64,000 nt of DNA from Pseudomonas syringae pv. cilantro (GCF_001293775.1 NZ_LGLN01000099.1:1-64000); one strand, 5' to 3'. Shown: positions 1 through 17,289, counted from the first letter of the stretch. Numbers and translations are program-made. The notes: a model not told the origin generated them from the sequence alone.

Positions 1-815
1 GGGTTCATGAGGCGCTTACGATTATCTGGGCCGCAACGACGATCAGGTGAAGATTCGCGGCATGCGCATCGAGCTGGGCGAAATCGAAGCGGCGCTGACC
101 AGCCAGCCCGGGGTGCAGGACGCGGTGGTGCTGGTTCGCGATCTGCATCTGCTGGCCTGGTTCACCGAAACGTCATCGGTCGACACCGACGCCTTGCGCC
201 ATGCGCTGCGCGCGCAGCTGCCGGGCTATATGGTGCCACGCGCCTTCACGCGTCTGGACGCGCTGCCCCTGACTGGCCACGGTAAACTCGACCGCCGTGC
301 GCTGCCAGACCCGGACCCTGCATATCTGCTCGGTCACGCTTACGAAGCACCACAAGGTGAAGTCGAAGTGGCCATGGCTGCCATCTGGGCAGACGTGCTC
401 GGCGTCGAGCGGGTAGGGCGCCACGACAACTTCTTCGAACTGGGCGGGCATTCATTGCTGGCCGTCAACCTGGTCGAGCGACTGCGCAAGGCCGGTCTGC
501 AGGCCGACGTTCACGCGCTGCTCGCCCAGCCCACTCTGGCCGCACTGGCGACCTGCCAGGGTTCCCGAGCGGCGCTGCACGTGCCGGCCAATGCGGTGCC
601 GGCAGGCTGCGTGCGGATCACCCCGCAGATGCTGACGCTGGTGAGTCTCGATCAACCGGAAATCGACCGGATCGTCGCCAGCGTGCCGGGCGGTGCGGCC
701 AATGTGCAGGAAATTTATCCGCTGGCGCCGCTTCAGGAAGGTATTTTCTATCACCACCTGACCGCCGAACAGGGCGATCCCTATCTGCTGCAATGGCGTC
801 TGGCGTTCGACAGCC

Positions 816-817
<2 letters not shown>
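1..817 (+). pseudogene. syfB: NRPS fragment upstream of a frame break (A-domain end, PCP, start of dual C/E domain)
   Basis: This is the upstream part of a peptide synthetase that enters from outside the window. Reading from base 11, it shows the end of an adenylation domain (GRNDDQVKIRG, then GKLDRRALP), a carrier protein with the phosphopantetheine serine in LGGHSLLAV, and the first 60 or so residues of a condensation domain (ITPQMLTLVSLDQ, YPLAPLQEGIFYHHL). The last part has the HHL-x4-GD first-histidine motif known from dual condensation/epimerisation domains. The sense frame ends near 815, where the reading moves to another frame in the middle of a different condensation domain. Frame 2 also meets TGA at 8-10, so a second one-base slip may lie at the window edge. 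The symbol rests on the downstream module order and neighbours; the substrate-binding half of this A domain is outside the window. Confidence 0.8.
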
Positions 818-8308
<7,491 letters not shown>

Positions 8309-8312
<4 letters not shown>

Positions 8313-9460
8313 GCCGCTCGAAACTGCGCAAGACCGGCTGGGGGATTGCGCTGGTGGCCGTTGCCGGGGCGGTGCTGTATGCCGTCGAAGCGCCGGCCAG
8401 ACCGCCGGTCTATATCACCGCGCAGGTCGAGCGCAGTGACATCGAAAATGCCGTGCTCGCCACCGGGGTGCTGGAGGGCGTCAAGCAGGTGGATGTCGGT
8501 GCGCAAGTGTCGGGGCAACTGAAGTCGCTCAAGGTCAAGCTGGGCGACAAAGTCACCAAAGGCCAGTGGCTGGCGGAAATCGATCCGCTGGTACTGCGCA
8601 ATACCTTGCGTCAGGCCGAAGTGGACGAGGAGAAACTGCAAGCTGAACGGCACTCGGCACAGGCGCAAATGAAACAGGCGGAACGGCTGTACAAACGCTA
8701 CAAGGATTTACAGACCGATCAGTCGGTATCTCGACAGGACTTCGAAAATGCCGAGTCCGATTACCAGATGCAGCAAGCCAACGTGCGTTCCCTGGACGCG
8801 CAGATAAAAAGCGCGCAGGTGCAGATCGACACCGCCAGGGTCAATCTGGGTTACACGCGAATCATTGCGCCGATCGACGGCGATGTGGTCGGTATCGTGA
8901 CCCAGGAAGGCCAGACTGTGATCGCCCAGCAGCTCGCGCCGATTCTGCTCAAGCTGGCCGATCTGGACACCATGACCATCAAGGCCCAGGTGTCGGAGGC
9001 GGACGTGATTCACATTGGCGCCGGGCAAGAGGTGTATTTCACCATTCTGGGAGAAGATAAACGCTACTACGCCAGGCTGCGTGGCACCGAACCTGCACCG
9101 CAGGACTATCTGGAGACCGAAAGCAGCGGCGCCTCGTCGCGGCAGAACTCGGCGGTGTTCTACAACGCGTTGTTCGAAGTGCCCAATCTGGATCATCGGC
9201 TGCGTATCTCCATGACCGCGCAGGTGCGCATCGTCCTCGACACCGCGAAAAGCGCGTTGACTGTTCCGGTAGCCGCCCTCGGGCAACGCAATGCCGACGG
9301 CCGCTACGTGGTGCGAGTCGTGGATCACAAAGGCTTCGCGGAGCAGCGCACGGTGCAGACCGGCATCAACAACAATGTTCAGGTCGAAATCATCGACGGT
9401 CTCACCGAGGGCGACCGCGTGGTGATCGGTGATCCGGCTGCCGCCGTGGCGGGGGCCTGA
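8309..9460 (+). CDS. macA: MacA-type periplasmic adaptor of lipopeptide efflux
   Basis: Membrane-fusion protein of a tripartite MacAB-type exporter, 383 residues. It has an N-terminal membrane anchor (about residues 8-25), a biotinyl-lipoyl-like half (VDVGAQVSGQLKSLKVKLGD), a coiled-coil hairpin rich in Gln/Glu/Lys (about 85-175), the second lipoyl half (GYTRIIAPIDGDVVGI) and a beta-barrel region. The start at 8309 was chosen because its ATG overlaps the NRPS stop (ATGA), whereas the longer frame from 8270 would run deep into that gene. It is followed after 2 bases by macB. In Pseudomonas lipopeptide clusters such a pair exports the product, so syringafactin export is the likely role; the cargo is inferred from position. 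Confidence 0.9.
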
Positions 9461-9462
9461 GC

Positions 9463-11469
9463 ATGAATCAGAAGGTAGACACTGCGGGCCTGCACGATAC
9501 GCGGCTCGACAGCGACCGACCGCTGTTGCACCTGCAAGGCGTCAGCCGCAGCTTCATGGCGGGCGAGCGTGAGTTTCAGATACTCAAAAACATTGATCTG
9601 GCCATCAATGCAGGCGAGCTGGTCGCAATCATCGGAGCTTCCGGCTCCGGTAAATCGACGCTGATGAACATCCTTGGTTGCCTGGACCACGCCAGTACCG
9701 GCAGCTATCAGGTCAATGCTCAGGAAACGCGCGACCTCGATGACGATGCGCTGGCAGCACTGCGTCGCGACCATTTTGGCTTCATCTTTCAGCGTTACCA
9801 TCTGCTGCCGCACCTGGACGCTGTACGCAATGTGGAAATTCCGGCGGTGTACGCCGGCACGCCGCAGTCACAACGTCATCAGCGCGCTCAGGCACTATTG
9901 ACGCGTCTTGGGCTGGGCGGGCACCTGGAGCACCGGCCGAGCCAGATGTCCGGCGGTCAGCAGCAACGCGTGAGTATTGCCAGAGCCTTGATGAACGGCG
10001 GCCAGGTGATCCTCGCCGACGAACCGACCGGCGCGCTGGACACGGCCAGTGGCAAGGAAGTCATGCGCATCCTGCTGGAACTGCACGCCGCCGGGCATAC
10101 GGTGATTCTGGTCACCCACGACCCCAAGGTTGCGGCCAACGCCGAGCGCATCATCGAGGTCAGCGACGGCGAAATTATCAGCGACCGGCGCACCGCCTTG
10201 CAGACGCTGAACGCGGCCGAGCCACAAGAGGCCGCTCGGCAAAGCCTGGCACCGAGACGATTGGTCGCCGGTTTCGGGCTGTTTCGCGAAGCCTTCAACA
10301 TGGCCTGGATCGCGCTGATCTCCCACCGCATGCGCACGCTGCTGACCATGCTCGGGATCATCATCGGCATCACCTCGGTGGTGTCGATTTCGGCCATCGG
10401 CGAAGGCGCCAAACGCTACGTGCTCAAGGACATCCAGTCGATCGGCAGCAATACCATCGACATCTATGCCGGCAGCAACTTCGGCGACAGCCGGGCCAAG
10501 TCCATCGAGACCCTGCTGCCTGCCGACGTGGCGGCGCTCAATCAGCTGTATTACATCGACAGCGCGACCCCGGTCGTCGGGCGCAGCATGCTGGTGCGCC
10601 ACCGCAATATCGACGTCGATGCGCAGCTGAACGGCGTCAGCAACCGCTATTTTCAGGTGCGCAACATCCAGCTGGCGGCTGGCATCACCTTCAGCGAACA
10701 GGATGCGCGGCGCCAGGCGCAGGTCGTGGTGCTGGATCACAACACCGCGCAACGCCTGTTCGGCGCGGGTGTGAATCCGCTGGGGCAAGTGATTCTGGTC
10801 GGCAAACTGCCATGTACGGTGATAGGCGTGACCAGCGATCACAAAAACCTGTTCATCGCCGGTAACACCCTGAATATCTGGATGCCCTACGAAACAGCGG
10901 CGGGACGTCTGCTGGGCCAGCGCCATCTGGACAGCATCAGCGTGCGGGTCAAGGACGGCATGCCGAGCAAGGCCGTCGAAGAACAGATAAAAACGCTCAT
11001 GCTGCAGCGCCACGGCACCAAGGACTTTTTCACCAATAATCTGGACAGCGTCATGCAGACCGTGCAGAAGACCAGCCGCTCACTGACCCTGCTGCTGTCA
11101 CTGATCGCGGTGATATCGCTGGTGGTCGGCGGCATAGGCGTGATGAACATCATGCTGGTGTCGGTCACCGAACGCACCCGCGAGATCGGTATACGCATGG
11201 CAGTGGGGGCGCGCCAGTCAGATATTCGTCAGCAGTTTCTGGTGGAAGCAATGATGGTGTGCCTGATCGGAGGGGTGATCGGCATTGGCCTGTCCTACGG
11301 CATCGGCTACCTGTTCACCCTGTTCGTCAAACAATGGGAAATGGTCTTCTCACTGGCCTCGGTGGTCACGGCATTTGCCTGTTCGACCCTGATTGGCGTG
11401 CTGTTCGGCTTTGTACCGGCACGCAATGCAGCAAGACTGGACCCTATCGAAGCACTGGCGCGGGACTGA
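9463..11469 (+). CDS. macB: MacB-type ABC exporter (ATPase-permease fusion)
   Basis: Inner-membrane ABC transporter of 668 residues. The ATPase half is N-terminal with Walker A GASGSGKST (about residue 60), signature MSGGQQQRVSIARAL and Walker B region ILADEPTGALD. A MacB periplasmic core follows after the first membrane helix (MRTLLTMLGIIIGITSVVSI, about 288-307). Three further helices form an FtsX-like C-terminus beginning LLLSLIAVISLVVGGIGVMNI-like, which is the usual MacB layout and length. It lies 2 bases after macA and works with it and an outer-membrane channel not encoded here. It probably moves the lipopeptide from periplasm to outside; substrate assignment is by context only. Confidence 0.92.
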   Translation: MNQKVDTAGLHDTRLDSDRPLLHLQGVSRSFMAGEREFQILKNIDLAINAGELVAIIGASGSGKSTLMNILGCLDHASTGSYQVNAQETRDLDDDALAALRRDHFGFIFQRYHLLPHLDAVRNVEIPAVYAGTPQSQRHQRAQALLTRLGLGGHLEHRPSQMSGGQQQRVSIARALMNGGQVILADEPTGALDTASGKEVMRILLELHAAGHTVILVTHDPKVAANAERIIEVSDGEIISDRRTALQTLNAAEPQEAARQSLAPRRLVAGFGLFREAFNMAWIALISHRMRTLLTMLGIIIGITSVVSISAIGEGAKRYVLKDIQSIGSNTIDIYAGSNFGDSRAKSIETLLPADVAALNQLYYIDSATPVVGRSMLVRHRNIDVDAQLNGVSNRYFQVRNIQLAAGITFSEQDARRQAQVVVLDHNTAQRLFGAGVNPLGQVILVGKLPCTVIGVTSDHKNLFIAGNTLNIWMPYETAAGRLLGQRHLDSISVRVKDGMPSKAVEEQIKTLMLQRHGTKDFFTNNLDSVMQTVQKTSRSLTLLLSLIAVISLVVGGIGVMNIMLVSVTERTREIGIRMAVGARQSDIRQQFLVEAMMVCLIGGVIGIGLSYGIGYLFTLFVKQWEMVFSLASVVTAFACSTLIGVLFGFVPARNAARLDPIEALARD

Positions 11470-11511
11470 TGGCGGCCGGCAGGTTTCCATGCTTGCCGCC
11501 CGACGTGACTG

Positions 11512-12189
11512 TCAAGCCGAAAAAGCACCTTCGGAAGAGGCATACATCCAGCGCATCAATGCGTTTCGGCCGCTGATCCCCAGCTTGATAGCGGCCCGGC
11601 GCTGGTAGCTGCCGACCGTGTTGACCTTGAGCATCAGCCGCTCGGCCTGCTCAAGTGCGGTACGCCCGGCGAGCAGCCCGAGGCAGACCTGGGTTTCCCG
11701 TTCAGACAGTGTCTGACCGGTTTCGCGCAGCCGTTCGTGAAAGCGCTCCTCAAAACTGTCCGGTTTTATTATTTCAACAGTGGGCATGGCCAGTTGCAGC
11801 GCATTGACGTGCTTTTCCAGTATCGAAAACAGCAGCGGAGCAATGTCGCTTAGTTGCCGACGCTCGCCGGGTGAAAACGCCTTGGCGGGCAGGGCGCGGA
11901 ACACCGTGATCTTGCAGGCAAAACTTTCCGACGCCTGAACCGGGTAAAGATGAATCGAGTCGTTGAGCAACAACGTGCCACGCGACGAGGTCACCGTTTC
12001 ATTGAAAACCGTTACTTCCGAGCCGGCTGGCGATTGCCAGGGCTGTGGCAACGAGGACAGATGCGTGGCGTCTACCGCGAGCTGCGTGTCGATCAAGGTG
12101 TGAAACAGGCTTGAAAACTGGCCGCTGCCAATGCTGGCAATGGCCCGCCCTATGTGCGGAAGTAGTGTATGTGGCATGAGGTCATCCAT
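11512..12189 (-). CDS. LuxR-type transcriptional regulator
   Basis: The C-terminus has the LuxR/GerE helix-turn-helix layout: LSERETQVCLGLLAG, then a recognition-helix region VNTVGSYQRRAAIKLGISG. The first 150 or so residues match no input domain I recognise, and no autoinducer-binding signature is visible, as in many regulators of Pseudomonas lipopeptide clusters. ATG at 12189 is preferred; the open frame extends to a TTG at 12210, and a second ATG lies at 12177. It converges with macB, 42 bases from its end. Control of the lipopeptide genes is a reasonable inference from position; the target is not visible in the sequence. Confidence 0.8.
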   Translation of the reverse strand: MDDLMPHTLLPHIGRAIASIGSGQFSSLFHTLIDTQLAVDATHLSSLPQPWQSPAGSEVTVFNETVTSSRGTLLLNDSIHLYPVQASESFACKITVFRALPAKAFSPGERRQLSDIAPLLFSILEKHVNALQLAMPTVEIIKPDSFEERFHERLRETGQTLSERETQVCLGLLAGRTALEQAERLMLKVNTVGSYQRRAAIKLGISGRNALMRWMYASSEGAFSA

Positions 12190-12360
12190 GAGATCAGGAA
12201 CTGCTGACAAGAGTGTAGACGCGGCAATAGCAAGACAGTCACATCAACTTAGCCATAAAAACAGCACGACTGAATATTGACGTTAGATGCACCCTTAGAG
12301 CGCGACTATTACTCACTACAGCAAATCATAGCGTCCCGATGTTACCTAAATACTTCATCA

Positions 12361-12720
12361 TCACGGGCGATGATTATCACTGGAAATTCTGCGCAGGCCT
12401 GCTAGTTGCCAGGCATCAGCCGGGTCACCAGCCGCGTCTTTCAGGTGTGAGCGGATGTGCTTGATGCCATTGATGATCGGCACCCGCTCGCCAAGCCGGG
12501 TCTCGGCGAAGGAGCGATTGCCGAAATCTGCATTAACGGCCTCGAGCAATCGATCCTGATTACCACTCACCATGCGCATGACCGCGTCGAGGTCGGCGAT
12601 CCATTGTGCGTAAGCCGGCACGCCCTGCGCGAGAATCGCCGCTTGTTGCGCTGCGAACAGCTCGCCGAGCGCATCGGCGGGAGACGTCGCGGGAGGCTGG
12701 ATTTGTGCTGGCTGGCTCAT
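12361..12720 (-). pseudogene. N-terminal remnant of an aldehyde dehydrogenase (coniferyl aldehyde dehydrogenase-like)
   Basis: The 119-residue frame contains FAAQQAAILAQGVPAYAQW and LLEAVNADFGNRSFAETRLG, which resemble the first 100 residues of coniferyl-aldehyde-type dehydrogenases, proteins of about 475 residues. Family likeness stops near HIRSHLKDAAGD. The NAD-binding and catalytic Cys/Glu parts are absent from the following DNA in every frame. It is therefore read as a decayed gene end left between the lipopeptide and siderophore loci. The exact subfamily is from memory and moderately sure. Confidence 0.65.
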
Positions 12721-12960
12721 GACGCTGTTCCTGTAACGGGTTTAGCCAGGAGCCTACCGAGCGAGCCGATCGGAACGAAGCAGATGTAGGTCAACTGATG
12801 CGTCTCCAACCCGAATGTACGCTGACTGAGATCGTTTTCAGGCACCAGCAGATTGTCTGCACGCGGCGCAGATCAATGCGTTGCGAGCCAGTGACCGCCG
12901 ATTCGCGCAACGAAAACGGGCCTTTTGCAAAAAAAGAGCATGGACTCGGGATATAACACT

Positions 12961-12979
12961 AATTAGAATCAGTCTCATT
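12961..12979. promoter_or_regulatory. Candidate Fur box upstream of the ECF sigma gene
   Basis: The complementary strand reads AATGAGACTGATTCTAATT, which agrees with most positions of the 19-bp Fur consensus (GATAATGATAATCATTATC family) and lies 30 bases before the sigma-factor start. Iron-repressed control of such sigma/anti-sigma/receptor sets by Fur is established. The exact site is a visual match, not scored. Confidence 0.55.
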
Positions 12980-13008
12980 TGGCGCATCCATCGCTCAAGG
13001 CTCTTGTC

Positions 13009-13518
13009 ATGATTGACACAGCGACCGTACCTTCGCAAACCCTGCATTCCCTGTATCGCGATCACCACGGCTGGCTTGAAAACTGGCTGCGCAAGCGCAT
13101 GGGCAATGCCTGGGATGCTGCCGACCTGAGTCAGGATACCTTCTTGCGCGTGCTGTCCAGCTCGCAACAAATCGCCGACATGCAGGAACCACGAGCGTAT
13201 TTGCTGACTGTGGGCAAGCGCCTGCTCAGTAACTTCTACACCCGCCGCAGCCTCGAGCAGGCGTATCTGGAGGCGCTTTCCCGCTTGCCTGAAGACAGCG
13301 TGCCGTCTCCCGAACAGCGCTGGTTGCTGCTGGAAACCCTGCAGGCACTCGACGAGTTACTGGACGGTTTGCCGGCAGCGGTACGCCGGGCGTTTCTCTG
13401 GAGTCAGCTCGAAGGCCTGGGCTACCGCGACATCGCCGAGCGCTTGCAGGTGTCCGAACGCACCGTCAAACGCTACATGGCGCAGGCCTACGAGCACTGC
13501 CTGCTGGTGGATTGGTGA
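13009..13518 (+). CDS. FecI-family ECF sigma factor
   Basis: Extracytoplasmic-function sigma factor of 169 residues. Region 2 begins at LHSLYRDHHGWLENWLRKRM with DAADLSQDTFLRVL, and region 4 at AVRRAFLWSQLEGLGYRDIAERLQVSERTVKRYM. ATG 13009 is chosen over an upstream TTG (12979) because AAGG sits 8 bases before it and the family usually starts there. GTGA overlap with the fecR-like gene and a TonB receptor next to it show a cell-surface signalling set. Iron-siderophore uptake frees the sigma factor to transcribe the receptor. Next to the acs genes, the signal is most likely ferric achromobactin. Confidence 0.9.
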   Translation: MIDTATVPSQTLHSLYRDHHGWLENWLRKRMGNAWDAADLSQDTFLRVLSSSQQIADMQEPRAYLLTVGKRLLSNFYTRRSLEQAYLEALSRLPEDSVPSPEQRWLLLETLQALDELLDGLPAAVRRAFLWSQLEGLGYRDIAERLQVSERTVKRYMAQAYEHCLLVDW

Positions 13519-14480
13519 TTCGCTCCGCACCTTCGAACGAAGAACGCGAGGTGGTTCGCCGGGCTGCGCAATGGCTGGCATTGCTGGAGTCTGGCGGCGC
13601 CAGCGAAGAAGACCACGCCATGCTTCAGCACTGGCGCGACAGTGCGGCGGGCAACGAGCGGGCCTGGCAGAAGGCCCAGCAACTGCGCCAGCGCTTTTCG
13701 GCAGTGCCGGCGAATCTGGCAATGGCAACCCTGGACCGTCCCGACAAAGCCCGCCGCGCCGCGCTGAAAAGGGTATTGGGCTGTGCCGCAGTGGCTCCGG
13801 CCGTGTGGCTGCTGGGGCGCCAGTTACCCCTTGATGTCTGGCGCGCCGACCTGCACACCGCCGTCGGCGAACATCAGCGTCTGACACTGGCCGACGGCAG
13901 CGTCCTGCAACTGAACACGGACAGTGCCGTCAATGTCGACCTGGGTGCCCGTCAGATAAAACTGATCCGCGGAGAAATCGCGCTCAAGGTGCAGGGCAGC
14001 GCGCCGCTGACCATTGACGGGCCTTACGGTCGCATTGTCGTCAGTCAGAGTGAAGTCTGTGTGCGCCTCAATGAACGTGATTGCCGGGTTTCGGTGGTCA
14101 GCGGTGCGGTGCAGATCCAGCCGTTGCAGGGCCCTGCGCTGAGGTTACAGGCGCAACAGCAGATCAGCATGCAAGCAAGCGGGGCAGGGCCTGTCGCAGC
14201 CTTTGATGCGATGCTGCCCGGCTGGCGTGACGACATATTGACCGCGCAGAACCAGCCGTTAGGCAATTTTCTGCGCGAGCTCGGCCGATACCGCCCCGGC
14301 CTGCTGCGCTGGGAGCCCGAGCTTGAACGCTTGCGTGTAACGGGCAGTTTCCGCCTTGACAATACCGACCGGATTCTGTCGCTGCTGGCAGCCAGCCTGC
14401 CGGTAGACGTCCACATGCGCACGCGGTACTGGGTCACGCTGGCCCCTCGAAAAAACACACCACAAAAAAATAATGCGTGA
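13515..14480 (+). CDS. FecR-family anti-sigma regulator
   Basis: Inner-membrane sigma regulator of 321 residues. An N-terminal cytoplasmic domain (RRAAQWLALLESGGASEEDH, ERAWQKAQQLRQRF) is typical of the FecR N-terminal module. One membrane segment lies near VLGCAAVAPAVWLLG (about 77-95), followed by the periplasmic FecR domain (HTAVGEHQRLTLADGSVLQL, LIRGEIALKV). The start is GTG 13515, whose last bases overlap the sigma-factor stop; a TTG one codon earlier is less likely. It relays the occupied-receptor signal from the periplasm to the sigma factor. Confidence 0.9.
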   Translation: MIRSAPSNEEREVVRRAAQWLALLESGGASEEDHAMLQHWRDSAAGNERAWQKAQQLRQRFSAVPANLAMATLDRPDKARRAALKRVLGCAAVAPAVWLLGRQLPLDVWRADLHTAVGEHQRLTLADGSVLQLNTDSAVNVDLGARQIKLIRGEIALKVQGSAPLTIDGPYGRIVVSQSEVCVRLNERDCRVSVVSGAVQIQPLQGPALRLQAQQQISMQASGAGPVAAFDAMLPGWRDDILTAQNQPLGNFLRELGRYRPGLLRWEPELERLRVTGSFRLDNTDRILSLLAASLPVDVHMRTRYWVTLAPRKNTPQKNNA

Positions 14481-14548
14481 AGCCTGTCCCTTTTTTTCGT
14501 CTCACTGGTCATTCCAGGTAGTGAACAAAATTACGAGAGCTTCCCTTT

Positions 14549-16951
14549 ATGCCTGCAGTTTCTCCCTACCGTTTGCGTCCGCTGTTACGTTTCAGTCTGT
14601 TGCTGACCCTGAGCTCCAGTCCGCTGTTCGTGTCGACCAGCTGGGCCGACAGTGCGAACAGGCGCGCCTATGAAGTACCGGCTGGCACCCTTAGTGCCGC
14701 ACTGACCCGGTTCGCCGGGCAGGCCGGGGTGAATCTGTCCGTCGACCCCTCGTTGGTGAATGGACGCAACAGCGCCGGGCTATCGGGCGATTTCGCAGTC
14801 GAAGAAGGCTTTGCGCGGCTGCTGCAGGGCAGCGGTCTGCAACTGGTGCCGGTTGGCGATCAGGCCTATACGCTGATCCCCGCCGTGCAGAGCTCGAGCA
14901 TGCAGCTGGCGCCGACATCGATTGTCGGTGACGGCGGTTCCACCGACGGTCAGGAATACGCAGGCGGTCAGGTGGCACGCAAAGGCTCGCAAGGCATGCT
15001 TGGCTCGCGGGATTTCATGGAAACGCCGTTCAGCATGACCACCTACACCAAGGACGCCGTGAAAAACCAGCAGGCCCGCACGCTGGGCGACCTGATCGCC
15101 AGCGACCCCTCGGTGCGCTCTACCAACCCGGCGGGCGGACGCTACGAACAGTTCACCATTCGTGGCTTCAGCCTGTTCAACAGCGATGTTTCCTACAACG
15201 GCCTTTACGGCATTCTGCCCACCTACACGATCGACATGGAAATGGCCGAGCGGGTCGACATCCTCAAAGGCCCGAGCCAGATGATCAATGGCATCTCGCC
15301 GCGTGGCAGTGTCGGCGGCGGGATCAACGTGGTGCCGAAACGGGCGACCGACAAGCCCATCACTGAATTCACCACCAGCTATGCCTCCAAGGGGCAGGTC
15401 GGTGCGGCTGTAGACGTGGCTCGCCGTTTCGGTGAGGACGACAAGTTCGGTATTCGCTTCAACGGTGTGAAGCAGTCTGGCGACACCGAATGGGATCATC
15501 AGAGCGTTGATCGTGACATGGCCGTGCTGGGCCTGGATTTCCGCGGCGAGCGCCTGCGCCTGTCGACCGATATCGGCCACACCGAACGCGACACTGATGC
15601 CCCGCAGGAGCGCGTGCAGATTGGTGACAATGCCAAGGTACCCAACGCCAACAAGGTGCGCGACAACTACGCGCAGTCGTGGAGCGAAGCCCGCACCCGA
15701 GACACCTTCGGCACGGTCAACGCCGAGTACGACGTCAGCGACTCGGTGATGCTGTACGGCGGCGTCGGCGTGCGTAAAAGTAACCACGAGTTTCTTCGCC
15801 ATGCGGTATCGGTGACCAACAACTCAGGTGACTTCAACTTCCAGCCTCGTGACTTCACCCGTGACGAAAATGTCCGCACGGCCACCTTCGGGGTGCGCAA
15901 CTGGTTCAAAACCGGGCCGGTAAGCCACGAAGTCAATCTGGCCGCCAGCTCGTTCTACATGGACTTCGAGAACGGGGGCGCGCGCTATGCGCGAGCCTCG
16001 AGCAACCTGTTCAACCCGGTCGATACGCCGACACCCGGCAATCCGACCAGCCAAGACGCCAAGGTCTACACCGAAAACCGCTTCACCGGCCTGGCGCTGA
16101 CCGACACCATAGGCTTCTTCGATGACCGCCTGTTGTTAACCCTCGGCGCCCGCTGGCAACGGGTTAAGGTTGATGACTGGACCAACAACGTCAAAGGCGA
16201 TACATCGTACGACGAGGAAAAGGTCTCGCCTTCAGGCGGCATTTTGTACAAGGTCACCGAAGACTTTTCGGTGTACGCCAACTACATGGAAGGCCTGAGC
16301 CAGGGCAAGATCGCGCCGTCGACATCGGTCAACGAGGACCAGATATTCCCGCCGTTCGTCAGCCGTCAGGTTGAGGTCGGGGCCAAGTATGACCTCGGAT
16401 CGTTCGCCTTCACCGCTGCGGTGTTCCGTATCAAACAGCCTGCCTATGAGACCAACTCCAGGTCGTCGGTCTTCGGCCCGAACGGCAAGCGCAAGAATGA
16501 CGGTGTCGAGCTGACCATGTTCGGCGAACCGCTCAAGGGCTTCCGCCTGCTGGGTGGGGTGATGTACATCGACAGCGAGCTGACCCAGACCGTCAACGGC
16601 GCGTTCGATGGCAACCGCGCACCGGCTACCCCCGAATACAACGTCAACCTCGGTGCCGAGTGGGATGTGCCGCAGGTCAACGGCCTGACCCTGACCGGGC
16701 GGGGCATCTACACCAGTTCGCAGTACCTGGATCAAGCCAACAGTAAAAGCATCGATTCTTCCGAGCGTTTCGATGTGGGCGCGCGCTATGCCTTCAAGGT
16801 CGATCAGAAGGACATCACCCTGCGGGCCAACATCGAGAACGTCATGGACAAGCGTTACTGGGCCTCCGCCGGAGCCTCGGATGATAGCGAGCCCGGCCTG
16901 ACGCTGGCGACCCCGAGAACCTATCTGCTGTCAGCGACCGTCGGTTTCTGA
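14549..16951 (+). CDS. TonB-dependent ferric siderophore receptor with signalling domain
   Basis: Outer-membrane receptor of 800 residues with a signal peptide (LRFSLLLTLSSSPLFVSTSWA). A secretin/TonB N-terminal signalling domain (about 40-110, AYEVPAGTLSAALTRFAGQ) is followed by a plug (TPFSMTTYTKDAVKNQQ, FTIRGFSL, ERVDILKGPSQMINGISPRG) and a 22-strand-type barrel. The C-terminus is the usual aromatic LATPRTYLLSATVGF. The STN domain fits control by the adjacent FecI/FecR pair. Position directly before the achromobactin genes suggests ferric achromobactin as ligand; the ligand cannot be read from sequence. Confidence 0.92.
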   Translation: MPAVSPYRLRPLLRFSLLLTLSSSPLFVSTSWADSANRRAYEVPAGTLSAALTRFAGQAGVNLSVDPSLVNGRNSAGLSGDFAVEEGFARLLQGSGLQLVPVGDQAYTLIPAVQSSSMQLAPTSIVGDGGSTDGQEYAGGQVARKGSQGMLGSRDFMETPFSMTTYTKDAVKNQQARTLGDLIASDPSVRSTNPAGGRYEQFTIRGFSLFNSDVSYNGLYGILPTYTIDMEMAERVDILKGPSQMINGISPRGSVGGGINVVPKRATDKPITEFTTSYASKGQVGAAVDVARRFGEDDKFGIRFNGVKQSGDTEWDHQSVDRDMAVLGLDFRGERLRLSTDIGHTERDTDAPQERVQIGDNAKVPNANKVRDNYAQSWSEARTRDTFGTVNAEYDVSDSVMLYGGVGVRKSNHEFLRHAVSVTNNSGDFNFQPRDFTRDENVRTATFGVRNWFKTGPVSHEVNLAASSFYMDFENGGARYARASSNLFNPVDTPTPGNPTSQDAKVYTENRFTGLALTDTIGFFDDRLLLTLGARWQRVKVDDWTNNVKGDTSYDEEKVSPSGGILYKVTEDFSVYANYMEGLSQGKIAPSTSVNEDQIFPPFVSRQVEVGAKYDLGSFAFTAAVFRIKQPAYETNSRSSVFGPNGKRKNDGVELTMFGEPLKGFRLLGGVMYIDSELTQTVNGAFDGNRAPATPEYNVNLGAEWDVPQVNGLTLTGRGIYTSSQYLDQANSKSIDSSERFDVGARYAFKVDQKDITLRANIENVMDKRYWASAGASDDSEPGLTLATPRTYLLSATVGF

Positions 16952-17289
16952 ATACAGTTGACTGCCTGGCCCAGGGAAGGGCTGCGGACAAACGGATCAA
17001 AGCCGGCCAACTCTGCATGAGGGATAACCTGTGTATCTGAATAGCTGACTATCTGAATAACTACGCACTGCGCCGCTTGATAAAAAGTCGCGTCAGAAGC
17101 CGTTGCATACATTAAAGCGCCCATTTAGATAATGGGACTTTGCGAAACTCCAATAAAATATTGGAGCCTTATCGTGCCTGTACACTTATAGATTTCTTAT
17201 CTTGTTTTCATGTTTTTTTTCGACATAACAGGTTGCACTTTCAGCTAAATGATAATAGTTTGCATCTCGAACTCAGCGAGGGTTAAAAG
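16952..17289. other. Intergenic region before acsF with dyads and a possible Fur box
   Basis: Non-coding, AT-rich 338 bp. It holds an imperfectly nested dyad CCCATTTAGATAATGGG (17120-17136) and a perfect 8-bp inverted repeat with AAA loop, CTCCAATA/TATTGGAG (17148-17166). A T8 tract lies near 17213. A Fur-like AT-rich element AATGATAATAGTTTGCATC sits at 17248-17266, 23 bases before the acsF ATG. GAGGG near 17278 can serve as ribosome site. The hairpins lack U-tracts, so operator or mRNA leader roles are as likely as termination. Confidence 0.5.
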
